DNA from: Bacillus sp. REN16
Lineage (GTDB): Bacteria > Bacillota > Bacilli > Bacillales > Bacillaceae_L
Direction of reading: 5' to 3'
Length of the DNA stretch: 64,000 nucleotides
Assembly (NCBI RefSeq): GCF_020731355.1
Contig: NZ_JAJFZK010000008.1
Coordinates: forward strand, 124,001 to 188,000
Under the pieces are notes generated by a model. The model saw only the letters and a program-made list of their open reading frames with translations. It did not search any database and had not been told where the DNA came from. Positions 45,106 through 52,821 of this stretch are shown here, in pieces (position 1 is the stretch's first letter; the number at the start of each line of letters is the position of its first letter). The position numbers and the translations under genes were made by a program.

Positions 45106-46371
45106 TTGGATACTAGAATACAGGAATTAGTTGATTTAACAAGAGAAAAGTTTGGACTATGGGACTATTACTTGAAATCACACAGCTTCAATCGGAATGT
45201 AACTATTTTTAATGAAACGAATTATTCACTTTCAATGGAATGGTTACCTAACGATGTCAAGGAACCTGTGGACGAAGATGAGAATCCAGATGGAACTGCA
45301 GCAATTGACATAGATATTCAAACCCGCAGGTTTCAAAGTGCAATTTTCGTAATGGGTCAGACGTTTGCAAAAAATGGGGTAACCTTTGCAGATAAAAATG
45401 ACATCATACAATGGATTGAGCAGGAAACCGGATTAATGTATGAACAACAATTTCAGCTTCGTAAGGAAGAAGACGGAGAGTTGCAATTTAGTGAATGTAT
45501 TGATGGTATACGTGTTTCACCATCTGGATATATTGAGGTGAAATTTGACCAAGACGGCAGGCTCACTTCATTTTCAGTCCATGGGCACTTTCCTACAAAA
45601 GAAATGGTCAAAGTGGAACCATACAAACTGGACTTTAAAAAAATTGAGGACATAGCGAAGGAACAATTGAAATTACTCGAATTTCCATTATTTGACCAAG
45701 AACGTTTAGTAGCCGCATATGCAGTGGAGGAGATTTATGTTCGGAATGATCAAACATCCACGATCCCTTTTGAAACCAATGTAGATGTAAGGGGATATTT
45801 GAAACTGGATCAAGCTCTGTATTGGGATGAGCCGCTTGAGCACAAGTTTGAGCGAAAAGAATTTAATTGGCATAAGGAGGTTACGGTAGAACAAGCATTT
45901 TCCGGTGAAGCCTCTCCTGATTTACAACCAATCACAGAGGTCGAACAAGAAAAATGTATTGGGGTTGTTCGGGATTTTCTTCGTCAAGAATATCCAAACG
46001 ATTCCGGAATCTGGATCTTAAAATCTCTTCATCGTGAAAATGGATATATTCATGCCATACTTAGAACGAATCGGCAGGATCAGCGAGTATTTCAGCGGAA
46101 AATGAATGTCATAATTGATTCAAAGACCCTTCAAGCTGTGAATTATATGGACAATCAGATGATGTGGGAGATGTTTGATAAATTTGAAGCACCTGGGAAA
46201 GTAGTAATCCGCAAAGAAGAAGCCTATGAAATACTTAAAGAGAAGTATGAGCTGATCCCTTATTATGTGTATGATTTTGACCAAAATCAGTATGTGCTAT
46301 GCGGAAAAATAGATTGCCAGTTTGCAGTGAATGCATCAACGGGGAAAGTAGTAACGTTGGATGAGTTATAG
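45106..46371 (+). CDS. YcdB/YcdC-like protein
   Basis: This 421-residue protein has no signal peptide and no membrane segment. It begins IQELVDLTREKFGLWDYYLK, and NVTIFNETNYSLSMEWLPND follows, both typical of the YcdB/YcdC family in bacilli. Two regions (about 115-190 and 340-420) have the alternating strand pattern of PepSY-like repeats, the last ending FAVNASTGKVVTLDEL. Function is unknown; the family is often active around sporulation. The start is TTG at 45106 and its ribosome site lies in a dispersed repeat, so the start is not certain. Confidence 0.75.
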   Translation: MDTRIQELVDLTREKFGLWDYYLKSHSFNRNVTIFNETNYSLSMEWLPNDVKEPVDEDENPDGTAAIDIDIQTRRFQSAIFVMGQTFAKNGVTFADKNDIIQWIEQETGLMYEQQFQLRKEEDGELQFSECIDGIRVSPSGYIEVKFDQDGRLTSFSVHGHFPTKEMVKVEPYKLDFKKIEDIAKEQLKLLEFPLFDQERLVAAYAVEEIYVRNDQTSTIPFETNVDVRGYLKLDQALYWDEPLEHKFERKEFNWHKEVTVEQAFSGEASPDLQPITEVEQEKCIGVVRDFLRQEYPNDSGIWILKSLHRENGYIHAILRTNRQDQRVFQRKMNVIIDSKTLQAVNYMDNQMMWEMFDKFEAPGKVVIRKEEAYEILKEKYELIPYYVYDFDQNQYVLCGKIDCQFAVNASTGKVVTLDEL

Positions 46372-46387
46372 AGATTTTTAATGGTAA

Positions 46388-46416
46388 GGCACCTATAACA
46401 TTTGGGTGTCTTTTTT
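46388..46416 (+). terminator. Terminator after YcdB/YcdC-like gene
   Basis: GGCACCTA pairs with TGGGTGTC (46388-46410) through one or two wobble pairs, then six T. The second 20-bp repeat array follows. Confidence 0.7.
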
Positions 46417-46422
46417 CTTTTT

Positions 46423-46512
46423 ATGGTCAATAAATAAAATTTATAGCTGATATCCTAAGTTTATAGCCAATAATTTAAAAATATGGCTAATAATAAAAGT
46501 TTATGGCTATTA
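46423..46512. repeat. Phased 20-bp repeat array II (five units)
   Basis: Decamers ATGGTCAATA, ATAGCTGATA, ATAGCCAATA, ATGGCTAATA and ATGGCTATTA start at 46423, 46443, 46463, 46483 and 46503, again exactly 20 bases apart. They match the core of array I and also follow a terminator. The array ends 35 bases before the HssR box. Confidence 0.85.
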
Positions 46513-46546
46513 GCATAAATTACCCCAAATCCATTTGTAATCCCCA

Positions 46547-46566
46547 GTTCATCTTCTGTTCACATA
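46547..46566 (+). promoter_or_regulatory. HssR-type direct repeat upstream of hrtB
   Basis: GTTCATCTT, two bases, GTTCACATA. This agrees with the direct repeat GTTCATATT-NN-GTTCATATT recognised by HssR in Staphylococcus and Bacillus at 15 of 18 positions. It lies 64 bases before hrtB, followed by AT-rich sequence (TATAAA) suited to a promoter. Confidence 0.75.
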
Positions 46567-46590
46567 CCAATTATAAACTAATGGTATCAA

Positions 46591-46611
46591 GAGGGGGCGT
46601 ACTGTCCCACC
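46591..46611. repeat. Dispersed GGGACAG-type element, copy 7 (partial)
   Basis: GAGGGGGCGTACTGTCCCAC, just before hrtB, shares the TACTGTCCC half of the family. Confidence 0.35.
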
Positions 46612-46629
46612 ATGATTGGAGGAATAAAG

Positions 46630-47664
46630 ATGAAAATGGCATTGAAAGAAATGAAGAAGAATAGGGTACGATTTTTGATTTTGGGTTCGATTGTGTTTCT
46701 TGTGAGTTTCTTAACGTTTATTATATCGGGCTTAGCAAACGGATTGTCGCAGGATAATGCAGCGTTAATTAAGAACCTGCCGGACGGTCAGTTTTACATG
46801 GCGAAAGATGCAGAACAAACGTATAATCTTTCAAAAATTGATCCAGAAACTCAGAGCGAAATGTTAACCAAGCATCAAGATGCTGTTGCTTTTTCGATTC
46901 AAATGGGGTTTCTAAATGAGCAAAATGGAAAACAAAGAAGTGTCGCATTTGTCACTTCAACCGATTCACCCCTATTCGAAACGGTGAATCCAGGAGAAAT
47001 CATCCTTGATCAATCAATGAAGGATGCCGGGATAAAAATTGGTGACATCTTAACAAACAGTCAACATAATGGTGAATTCAAAGTGAAGGGCTTCGTCGAA
47101 CAAAGTAAATACAGCCACGCGCCTGTTGCCTATATCAATCCTGAAGACTATCAAGAAATCTATCGTATAAGTGAAATGCAATTGATTTTTATACCGGGCG
47201 CAGACACACCGCAAAATGTTGAAAACTTACAGGCATTTTCACAAAAAGAGTTCCTAAATACTATTTCAAGCTATAAAGCAGAGCAAATGTCATTGAATAT
47301 GATTATTTGGTTTTTAGTTGTCATTAGCGGGATGCTGTTTGCAATCTTTTTCTACATGATGAACATTCAAAAAATGGGACTGTATGGCATTCTTAAAGCC
47401 ATTGGTGTAAAGACAAGTTCCTTATTTAAGATGATGTGGACTCAAATGGCCTTCATCACAGTCATTGCCCTGGGTCTATCAGTCTTATTAAGTCAAACCT
47501 TTAATATCCTTGCTCCAACTAGCATGCCGTTTCATTTAACATCGGAAACGACAGTCCAATTGTCCATGATATTTTTACTCATTGGCTTTGCTGGGGCAAC
47601 ACTTTCAGGAATCCAAATTAAAAAAGTTGAACCATTACAAGCGATCCAACAAGGAGAGATGTAA
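46630..47664 (+). CDS. hrtB: Heme efflux ABC transporter permease HrtB
   Basis: This 344-residue FtsX/MacB-type permease has a first helix (about 14-36, LILGSIVFLVSFLTFIISGL), an extracellular domain of about 190 residues and three C-terminal helices. KAEQMSLNMIIWFLVV, FFYMMNIQKMGLYGILKAIG and MPFHLTSETT agree well with staphylococcal HrtB. With HrtA it removes toxic heme from the membrane. The start at 46630 has TGGAGGA upstream. It is the first of four genes on one strand (hrtB, hrtA, hssR, hssS), behind an HssR-type repeat. Confidence 0.9.
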   Translation: MKMALKEMKKNRVRFLILGSIVFLVSFLTFIISGLANGLSQDNAALIKNLPDGQFYMAKDAEQTYNLSKIDPETQSEMLTKHQDAVAFSIQMGFLNEQNGKQRSVAFVTSTDSPLFETVNPGEIILDQSMKDAGIKIGDILTNSQHNGEFKVKGFVEQSKYSHAPVAYINPEDYQEIYRISEMQLIFIPGADTPQNVENLQAFSQKEFLNTISSYKAEQMSLNMIIWFLVVISGMLFAIFFYMMNIQKMGLYGILKAIGVKTSSLFKMMWTQMAFITVIALGLSVLLSQTFNILAPTSMPFHLTSETTVQLSMIFLLIGFAGATLSGIQIKKVEPLQAIQQGEM

Positions 47665-47665
47665 G

Positions 47666-48352
47666 ATGACCATTTTTACAATTGATGATGTTCGAAAAAC
47701 CTTTACAAATGGTGAAGTGAAAGAAGAAATTTTGAAAGGGGTCAACCTATCTATTAAAGAGGGTGAAGTCACCGCACTAGTTGGGGCGTCTGGTTCTGGT
47801 AAAAGTACACTCCTAACGATAGCAGCGGGCCTTCAACCTGCATCTGATGGAAAGATCGTATTTGCTGGTAAAAATCTTACAAAAATGGGCTCTGAACAGA
47901 TTCGAAAAATGCGGGCAACGAAATTCGGATTTGTGTTTCAATTTGCTCATCTTGTCCCATTTCTTACTGTGGAGGAACAACTAGCACTTATGCTTGAAGT
48001 ATCTGAAACGAAATTATCGAAACATGAGCAAAAAGAGGAAATAGATGCCATACTAAAAGTAGTGGAAATGGACCATCGGAGAAAAACGTATCCGTCCTCC
48101 TTATCGGGTGGAGAGAAGCAACGGGTGGCAATCGCCCGTGCTATTATTCATAAACCAAAGGTTCTTTTTGCAGATGAGCCGACTGCAAGCCTAGACTCAA
48201 AACGATCAACTGATGTAATAAAGCTCATTAGAAACATTACGAAAACCTTGAACATCACAACATTAATGGTAACGCATGACGAGGAAATGCTCCCATTTGC
48301 AGATCGGATTATAAAAATGAGCGATGGAAAGATCATACCAAATGCGGTTTAA
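47666..48352 (+). CDS. hrtA: Heme efflux ABC transporter ATPase HrtA
   Basis: This 228-residue ATPase of the MacB/LolD type has Walker A GASGSGKST, the Q-loop VFQFAHLVPFLTVEEQ, signature SLSGGEKQRVAIARA, Walker B VLFADEPTASLD and switch His in MVTHDE. The start at 47666 is two bases after the hrtB stop, using AAGGAGA inside hrtB. It powers heme export together with HrtB. Confidence 0.92.
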   Translation: MTIFTIDDVRKTFTNGEVKEEILKGVNLSIKEGEVTALVGASGSGKSTLLTIAAGLQPASDGKIVFAGKNLTKMGSEQIRKMRATKFGFVFQFAHLVPFLTVEEQLALMLEVSETKLSKHEQKEEIDAILKVVEMDHRRKTYPSSLSGGEKQRVAIARAIIHKPKVLFADEPTASLDSKRSTDVIKLIRNITKTLNITTLMVTHDEEMLPFADRIIKMSDGKIIPNAV

Positions 48353-48360
48353 TTTGTGCT

Positions 48361-48396
48361 GGGACAGAGGGACAGATTCATTGTCCCATATTGGGG
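48361..48396. repeat. Dispersed GGGACAG-type element, copy 8
   Basis: GGGACAGAGGGACAG is followed by ATTCATTGTCCCATATTGGG, the clearest plus-strand copy. It fills the gap between hrtA and hssR, and its GGGGG tail serves as hssR ribosome site. Confidence 0.7.
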
Positions 48397-48405
48397 GTAC
48401 TAAAA

Positions 48406-49086
48406 TTGGCAACGATTTTACTTGTAGATGATGATCCGAATATTTTACAGCTTGTCCGTATTCATTTGACGGAACAGGGCTACCTTGTTCTTGAAGCAAA
48501 AGACGGAATGGCGGCCTTGGACATATTAAAAAAGGAACCGTGTGATTTAGCGGTTGTGGATGTGATGATGCCATACATGGACGGCTTTGCGCTAACGAGG
48601 GAGATACGTGCATTGTACAATATTCCGGTTGTACTTTTGACCGCGAAAGGCGAAATTGAGGACAAGGAGCAAGGGTTTCAAGCAGGTACCGATGATTATC
48701 TCGTTAAACCATTCGAACCAATGGAACTTACCTTTCGAATTAAGGCGCTGCTAAGACGATACGATTATCAAACAGATGAAGGAATCCTCCATATTGGCGA
48801 AACCACAATTAATAAAAAGAGCTACGAGGTCCAACTTGGTAGCCGGACAATCCTTTTACCCTTAAAGGAATTTGAGCTTCTGTATTATCTTGTTTCCAAT
48901 CCAAGGCAGGTATTTTCGAGAGACCACTTAATTGAACAAATTTGGGGATTGGATTTCCAAGGGGACGAGCGAACCGTCGATGTACACATCAAAAGGTTAA
49001 GGGAACGGTTTTCAAAACTTACGGATGACTTTCAAATCAAAACAGTGCGTGGGATTGGCTACATGCTGGAGGCACATCGACCATGA
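48406..49086 (+). CDS. hssR: Heme response regulator HssR
   Basis: This 226-residue OmpR-type regulator has the acidic pair VDDDPN, phosphoacceptor Asp in LAVVDVMMPYMDG, Lys in YLVKPFEPMEL and a winged helix ending VDVHIKRLRERF, IKTVRGIGYMLEA. Start TTG at 48406 is preferred because GGGGGT lies seven bases before; an in-frame TTG at 48391 is the alternative. It overlaps hssS by four bases. Assignment to HssR rests on the HssS-like partner, the HrtAB genes and the binding site. Confidence 0.88.
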   Translation: MATILLVDDDPNILQLVRIHLTEQGYLVLEAKDGMAALDILKKEPCDLAVVDVMMPYMDGFALTREIRALYNIPVVLLTAKGEIEDKEQGFQAGTDDYLVKPFEPMELTFRIKALLRRYDYQTDEGILHIGETTINKKSYEVQLGSRTILLPLKEFELLYYLVSNPRQVFSRDHLIEQIWGLDFQGDERTVDVHIKRLRERFSKLTDDFQIKTVRGIGYMLEAHRP

Positions 49087-50462
49087 AAACACTTTATGTC
49101 AAATTCATTGTCATCACGATGGGCATGATGTTCATAAGTTTTATCCTAGCCTTTATCATTTCGAATTCGTACTATCAACACAAACTGAAGCCGATTAATG
49201 ATCAGAAAAACACACAAGTTGCACTGAACATTGCAGAATTTGCTGAAGCACATCCCGAGATTTCTTTAGGAGAGTATATGGAAAGCATTGCGGCTACCGG
49301 CTATCAGTTTTATCTGATTGACGAAGACGGAAACGGAATGTTCTTTGGAGAGACATTTCGGGACAAAAATCTTCCTGCTGCAATTGAACAAAAGGTACTT
49401 GAAGGGAAAGTTTTTCACGGTATTCTTCAGTTCCCGCAGGAAACCTTTGTGACCGGCTTTTTTGCGAATGAATTAAAAAATACAATTGGGGTTCCTTTGA
49501 ACCATAATGGCAGCCGTTTTGCCCTTTTTATGAGGCCGAATATTAAGTTTCTCTTTAATGAGATGCATGTATTGTTCGGCTGGATTGGGGGATTAACGAT
49601 TTTCATTAGCGTGGTAATGGTTTTGATCAATACAAGATATTTGGTGAAGCCGATTTCCGATTTAACGAAGGCAACGAAATCCTTGGAGTCCGGTGATTTT
49701 AATGTGGATGTGGATACGAATCGTCATGATGAGCTAGGTGTGCTTTCAAAAAGCTTTTTGCAAATGGCCCGGAAACTGGAGCAGACAGATGATATCAGGA
49801 AGGAATTTATCTCAAATATTTCTCATGATATCCAATCGCCGCTTTCCAATATAAAAGGATACACAAGCTTACTTGAGAAGGAATCGAATACATCAGAGGA
49901 AAAGAAGCAATATGTTTCGATTATTAATGGTGAAATTAAGAGGCTTTCAAGCTTAACGAAACAACTGTTATTGCTTGCTTCACTTGATCGAAATGAAGAA
50001 ATCTTAAAGAAAAGAACATTTAATCTTGGCCAGCAAATGAAAGATTTAATCCGAAATTATCAATGGTTGATTGGTGAAAAGGGAATTATGCTAGGGTTTA
50101 CTTTACCAGATATTGAGATTGTCGGTGACCCTACATTACTAAATACAGTGTGGGATAATCTTTTATCAAATGCAATTAAATACAATAAGCCTGATGGCAA
50201 TATTGAAATTTCAGTAGAAGAAAAGGGAGAATCGGTCTTTATCAAATTCGAGGATTCTGGAATCGGGATGAAAAATTCAGAGGTGGAAAGGATTTTTGAT
50301 CGTTTTTATAGAGCGGATAAATCACGTACGCGCTCAATTGAAGGAACGGGACTTGGTTTATCAATCGTTAAAATGATTGTTGACCTGCATGATGGGTGCA
50401 TTTCCGTTTCGAGCAAAGAAAATGAAGGAACAACTATTAACGTAGAATTGCCAGTAAAATAG
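49083..50462 (+). CDS. hssS: Heme sensor histidine kinase HssS
   Basis: This 459-residue kinase has helices at about 8-28 and 160-182 around an extracellular sensor of about 130 residues. It begins MKTLYVKFIVITMGMMFISF, and SNSYYQHKLKPINDQKN, GKVFHGILQFPQETFVTGFF and TIGVPLNHNGSRFALFMRP agree closely with staphylococcal HssS. HAMP is followed by the H-box SNISHDIQSPLSNIKGY and an HATPase domain (WDNLLSNAIKYN, GTGLGLSIVKM). It senses heme stress at the membrane and phosphorylates HssR. Confidence 0.92.
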   Translation: MKTLYVKFIVITMGMMFISFILAFIISNSYYQHKLKPINDQKNTQVALNIAEFAEAHPEISLGEYMESIAATGYQFYLIDEDGNGMFFGETFRDKNLPAAIEQKVLEGKVFHGILQFPQETFVTGFFANELKNTIGVPLNHNGSRFALFMRPNIKFLFNEMHVLFGWIGGLTIFISVVMVLINTRYLVKPISDLTKATKSLESGDFNVDVDTNRHDELGVLSKSFLQMARKLEQTDDIRKEFISNISHDIQSPLSNIKGYTSLLEKESNTSEEKKQYVSIINGEIKRLSSLTKQLLLLASLDRNEEILKKRTFNLGQQMKDLIRNYQWLIGEKGIMLGFTLPDIEIVGDPTLLNTVWDNLLSNAIKYNKPDGNIEISVEEKGESVFIKFEDSGIGMKNSEVERIFDRFYRADKSRTRSIEGTGLGLSIVKMIVDLHDGCISVSSKENEGTTINVELPVK

Positions 50463-50475
50463 ATTGTAATCTTCT

Positions 50476-50495
50476 ATTCATCCTCCGTTCACATT
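50476..50495 (+). promoter_or_regulatory. Second HssR-type direct repeat
   Basis: ATTCATCCT, two bases, GTTCACATT: the same TTCAY core and 11-base period as the box before hrtB. It lies between hssS and the small membrane protein gene, 40 bases before that start codon. Confidence 0.6.
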
Positions 50496-50534
50496 TCTTT
50501 GATATTGTTAAGAAAAATGAATGGAGGAAATGAA

Positions 50535-50918
50535 ATGAATAAAAATAGTTTACTCTTATTAAGATTTGCAAGTCTATTTGGTCTAATCGGGGCGATACTT
50601 GGGGCCCATATGGCGGGTTCAGGTTCATATGCGTTTCGACCAGTGCATGCGCATATTTTAGTCGTAGGATTTTTGAGTTTGTTTGCATGGGCTGTTTTTT
50701 ATAAAGTGTTTCAGGTCGAGCAAACAATCCTAACAAGAATCCACGTTTGGACGGCAATCATTGGCTCAACCGGATTAACAGTGGGAATGTGGTTATACAT
50801 GGTAAAACCATTTCCGCTCCCAGAAGGCGTAACCCTCATCGTTTACATTGGCGGTGGTGTAGCGTTACTTGTGAGCTTCATTACGTTCTTCCTCATCACT
50901 TTGTTCACAAAAAAGTAA
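50535..50918 (+). CDS. Small four-helix protein with VHAH motif (heme-copper oxidase subunit I-like)
   Basis: This 127-residue membrane protein has four helices. FRPVHAHILVVGFLSLFAWA in the second helix carries two histidines in the pattern VHAHxxxxGF seen in small bacilli proteins annotated as cytochrome oxidase subunit I-like. The histidines are candidate heme ligands. The start at 50535 follows GGAGG. It sits right behind hssS and behind an HssR-type repeat, so it may be part of the heme stress response as a heme-binding or quinol-linked protein. That role is inference. Confidence 0.75.
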   Translation: MNKNSLLLLRFASLFGLIGAILGAHMAGSGSYAFRPVHAHILVVGFLSLFAWAVFYKVFQVEQTILTRIHVWTAIIGSTGLTVGMWLYMVKPFPLPEGVTLIVYIGGGVALLVSFITFFLITLFTKK

Positions 50919-50947
50919 TGGGACGAGGGATCTATCCCTCTGACCCT
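50919..50947. repeat. Dispersed GGGACAG-type element, copy 9
   Basis: TGGGACGAGGGATCTATCCC is followed by TCTGACCCT. It holds the perfect inverted repeat GAGGGA-TCTA-TCCCTC directly after the preceding stop codon, between convergent genes, and could act as a terminator. Confidence 0.6.
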
Positions 50948-51959
50948 ATTTCTTATTATTAATGATTTTTGGGCGATCTTCCATTTGTGGCGGTTCCTCA
51001 AACCATTGATGTTTGATCATGAGTTTAACGCCGTCTTCACCGTAAAAGTAGATATCCTTCACAATAGCTGCGGTTTTCATGGTAATGTCGTTGCGCAACA
51101 TAAAAAAAGTGCCGAAGCTGCCTCCCACCATACTGAATCCATTCAATAAATATGTACAATACATCATCAATTTATCAGAAAAGGGAACAACCGTTGAAGC
51201 TGTGACCGTACTGCCAGAGGTTGCAGAAAACTGAACATCGCTCTCTAAAAGAATTTCTTCAAAAATTCTTATTTGTTTCTTTGAAAGTTCTTTTCCTTTT
51301 ATAAAATATTGTTTAACTTCTTTGTTTTTTGCACATTGGGCAAATCCCGTCATTAATTGCATCCCAATATTATTTGTTTCAACACTGTGGTGAAGAAATC
51401 CTAATTCGATATGATTTAAGGCTCTTTTATCATTGAAAAGGTTAAATCCTTTCATATAATCTTTACTTTTTACGAACTCCGTTGATTTGGGCAGTGTTGC
51501 TTTTGGTGGCAGAGTAAGTACGCCTTTTTTTAATAAATAAAGGGTCGCTAATTTATAAACCTTATGAGTGACGACGGTTAGCCCTTCATAAATCGTCATG
51601 ACGTCTATTCGGTAAGCCATATTCATATTGATTGTATACATGCCCATACTTACCTCTTTTAAAATTCGGAGGAACATAATATCAAATCCGTTGTCAAAAA
51701 GGCTAGGAGCATCTAAATTAACATCCTCTTTTTTAAACCCATTCGGCACTACAATTCCTTCACTCTCATACACTTTTTCAATTAATTTTACGTAATAGTC
51801 CAATTCCTGCCACAGCATGCCCATGATATTCTTTGCTTCCTGATCATTTGATTTCTCAAGAAAGTACTCTAATACTCGAAGGATCAGTGTTTTTTCCTGA
51901 TAGGTAAGCCAAAGCGTCCCAATTTCAGCTGCACTTAATGGATTATCGTGTTTGAACAT
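50946..51959 (-). CDS. DUF3231 family protein
   Basis: This 337-residue protein is made of two similar four-helix halves, as usual for DUF3231. The first begins LSAAEIGTLWLTYQEKTLIL and the second near ALNHIELGFLHHSVETNNIG. Each half has the ferritin-like pattern of helices with Glu and His. The family is restricted to spore-forming bacilli and is of unknown function. AAGGAG precedes the ATG by about ten bases. Confidence 0.87.
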   Translation of the reverse strand: MFKHDNPLSAAEIGTLWLTYQEKTLILRVLEYFLEKSNDQEAKNIMGMLWQELDYYVKLIEKVYESEGIVVPNGFKKEDVNLDAPSLFDNGFDIMFLRILKEVSMGMYTINMNMAYRIDVMTIYEGLTVVTHKVYKLATLYLLKKGVLTLPPKATLPKSTEFVKSKDYMKGFNLFNDKRALNHIELGFLHHSVETNNIGMQLMTGFAQCAKNKEVKQYFIKGKELSKKQIRIFEEILLESDVQFSATSGSTVTASTVVPFSDKLMMYCTYLLNGFSMVGGSFGTFFMLRNDITMKTAAIVKDIYFYGEDGVKLMIKHQWFEEPPQMEDRPKIINNKK

Positions 51960-52118
51960 TAAGGTTCTACTCCTTGCACTTCTTTTACTTGAAGTATGTT
52001 TCTTCTAAGTGAAAAATATGCAAAAGAATTTGGACAAATGGAGTGACAGATGAAAAGTTACATTCCCAAGCTGACCTGCATAGGATAATTTATCAATATG
52101 TGGAGGGATCATGAAAAA

Positions 52119-52667
52119 ATGTATTATATACCTTATATGTATCCATATCATTACCATCAATATTATCATCACCAACATCATCCGTACTATATGAATGTAC
52201 CTATGCATCACTGGGATTATTATCAAACACCTATCTATCGAGAAAAACATGAGTTAAAAGATCATGGGAAAAAGCCTTATGTAGTTAACATTAATGAAGC
52301 AACAAAGCAAAACAATACGTATCGCACTGCGATTTGGACAGGTGACCACCTGCAAGTAACCTTAATGAGTCTCCATGTAGGTGAAGATATTGGGCTCGAA
52401 ATGCACCCACATGTAGACCAATTCTTACGTCTTGAGCAAGGGCATGGAATTGTTCAAATGGGAAATAGAAAAGACCATTTGGATTTTGTGCGTGAGGTTA
52501 ATGACGACTCCGCCATTTTTATCCCGGCTGGTACCTGGCACAATCTAACCAATACAGGAAACATCCCATTAAAGCTGTATTCCATCTACGCACCACCAAA
52601 CCATCCATTTGGAACTGTCCATAAAACGAAAAAGGCCGCAATGGAAGCCGAACACGAGCATCACTAA
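52119..52667 (+). CDS. Cupin domain protein with His/Tyr-rich N-terminus
   Basis: This 182-residue protein begins with about 30 residues almost wholly of Tyr, His, Pro and Met (MYYIPYMYPYHYHQYYHHQH), which could bind metal or a coat surface. A cupin follows with LEMHPHVDQFLRLEQGHG and FIPAGTWHNLTNTG, carrying the usual His and Glu/Gln metal ligands. The start is taken at 52119 because GGAGGG lies 11 bases before; an in-frame ATG at 52098 is upstream of that site. It resembles small bacilli cupins found near spore or stress genes. Substrate unknown. Confidence 0.82.
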   Translation: MYYIPYMYPYHYHQYYHHQHHPYYMNVPMHHWDYYQTPIYREKHELKDHGKKPYVVNINEATKQNNTYRTAIWTGDHLQVTLMSLHVGEDIGLEMHPHVDQFLRLEQGHGIVQMGNRKDHLDFVREVNDDSAIFIPAGTWHNLTNTGNIPLKLYSIYAPPNHPFGTVHKTKKAAMEAEHEHH

Positions 52668-52690
52668 ACAAATCCATAATCACTGGACCA

Positions 52691-52728
52691 AAATAGGGCA
52701 AAGCCATAAGGCTTTGCCCTATTTTCGT
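52691..52728 (+). terminator. Terminator after cupin gene
   Basis: A perfect 15-bp stem (AAATAGGGCAAAGCC with GGCTTTGCCCTATTT) surrounds a 4-base loop. Confidence 0.9.
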
Positions 52729-52821
52729 TGGGGCGCTATCACGACGATACCTGTTAAGAAATTTAGAGAATAACCAGTTATGGCTGCTCATAGTATGTAG
52801 TATGAGGGAGGAGGCAGTGAT

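Noticed and set aside
42391-46512. CRISPR array
   Set aside because: Units are 20 bases with 10-base variable parts, far below CRISPR repeat and spacer lengths, and no cas genes are present.
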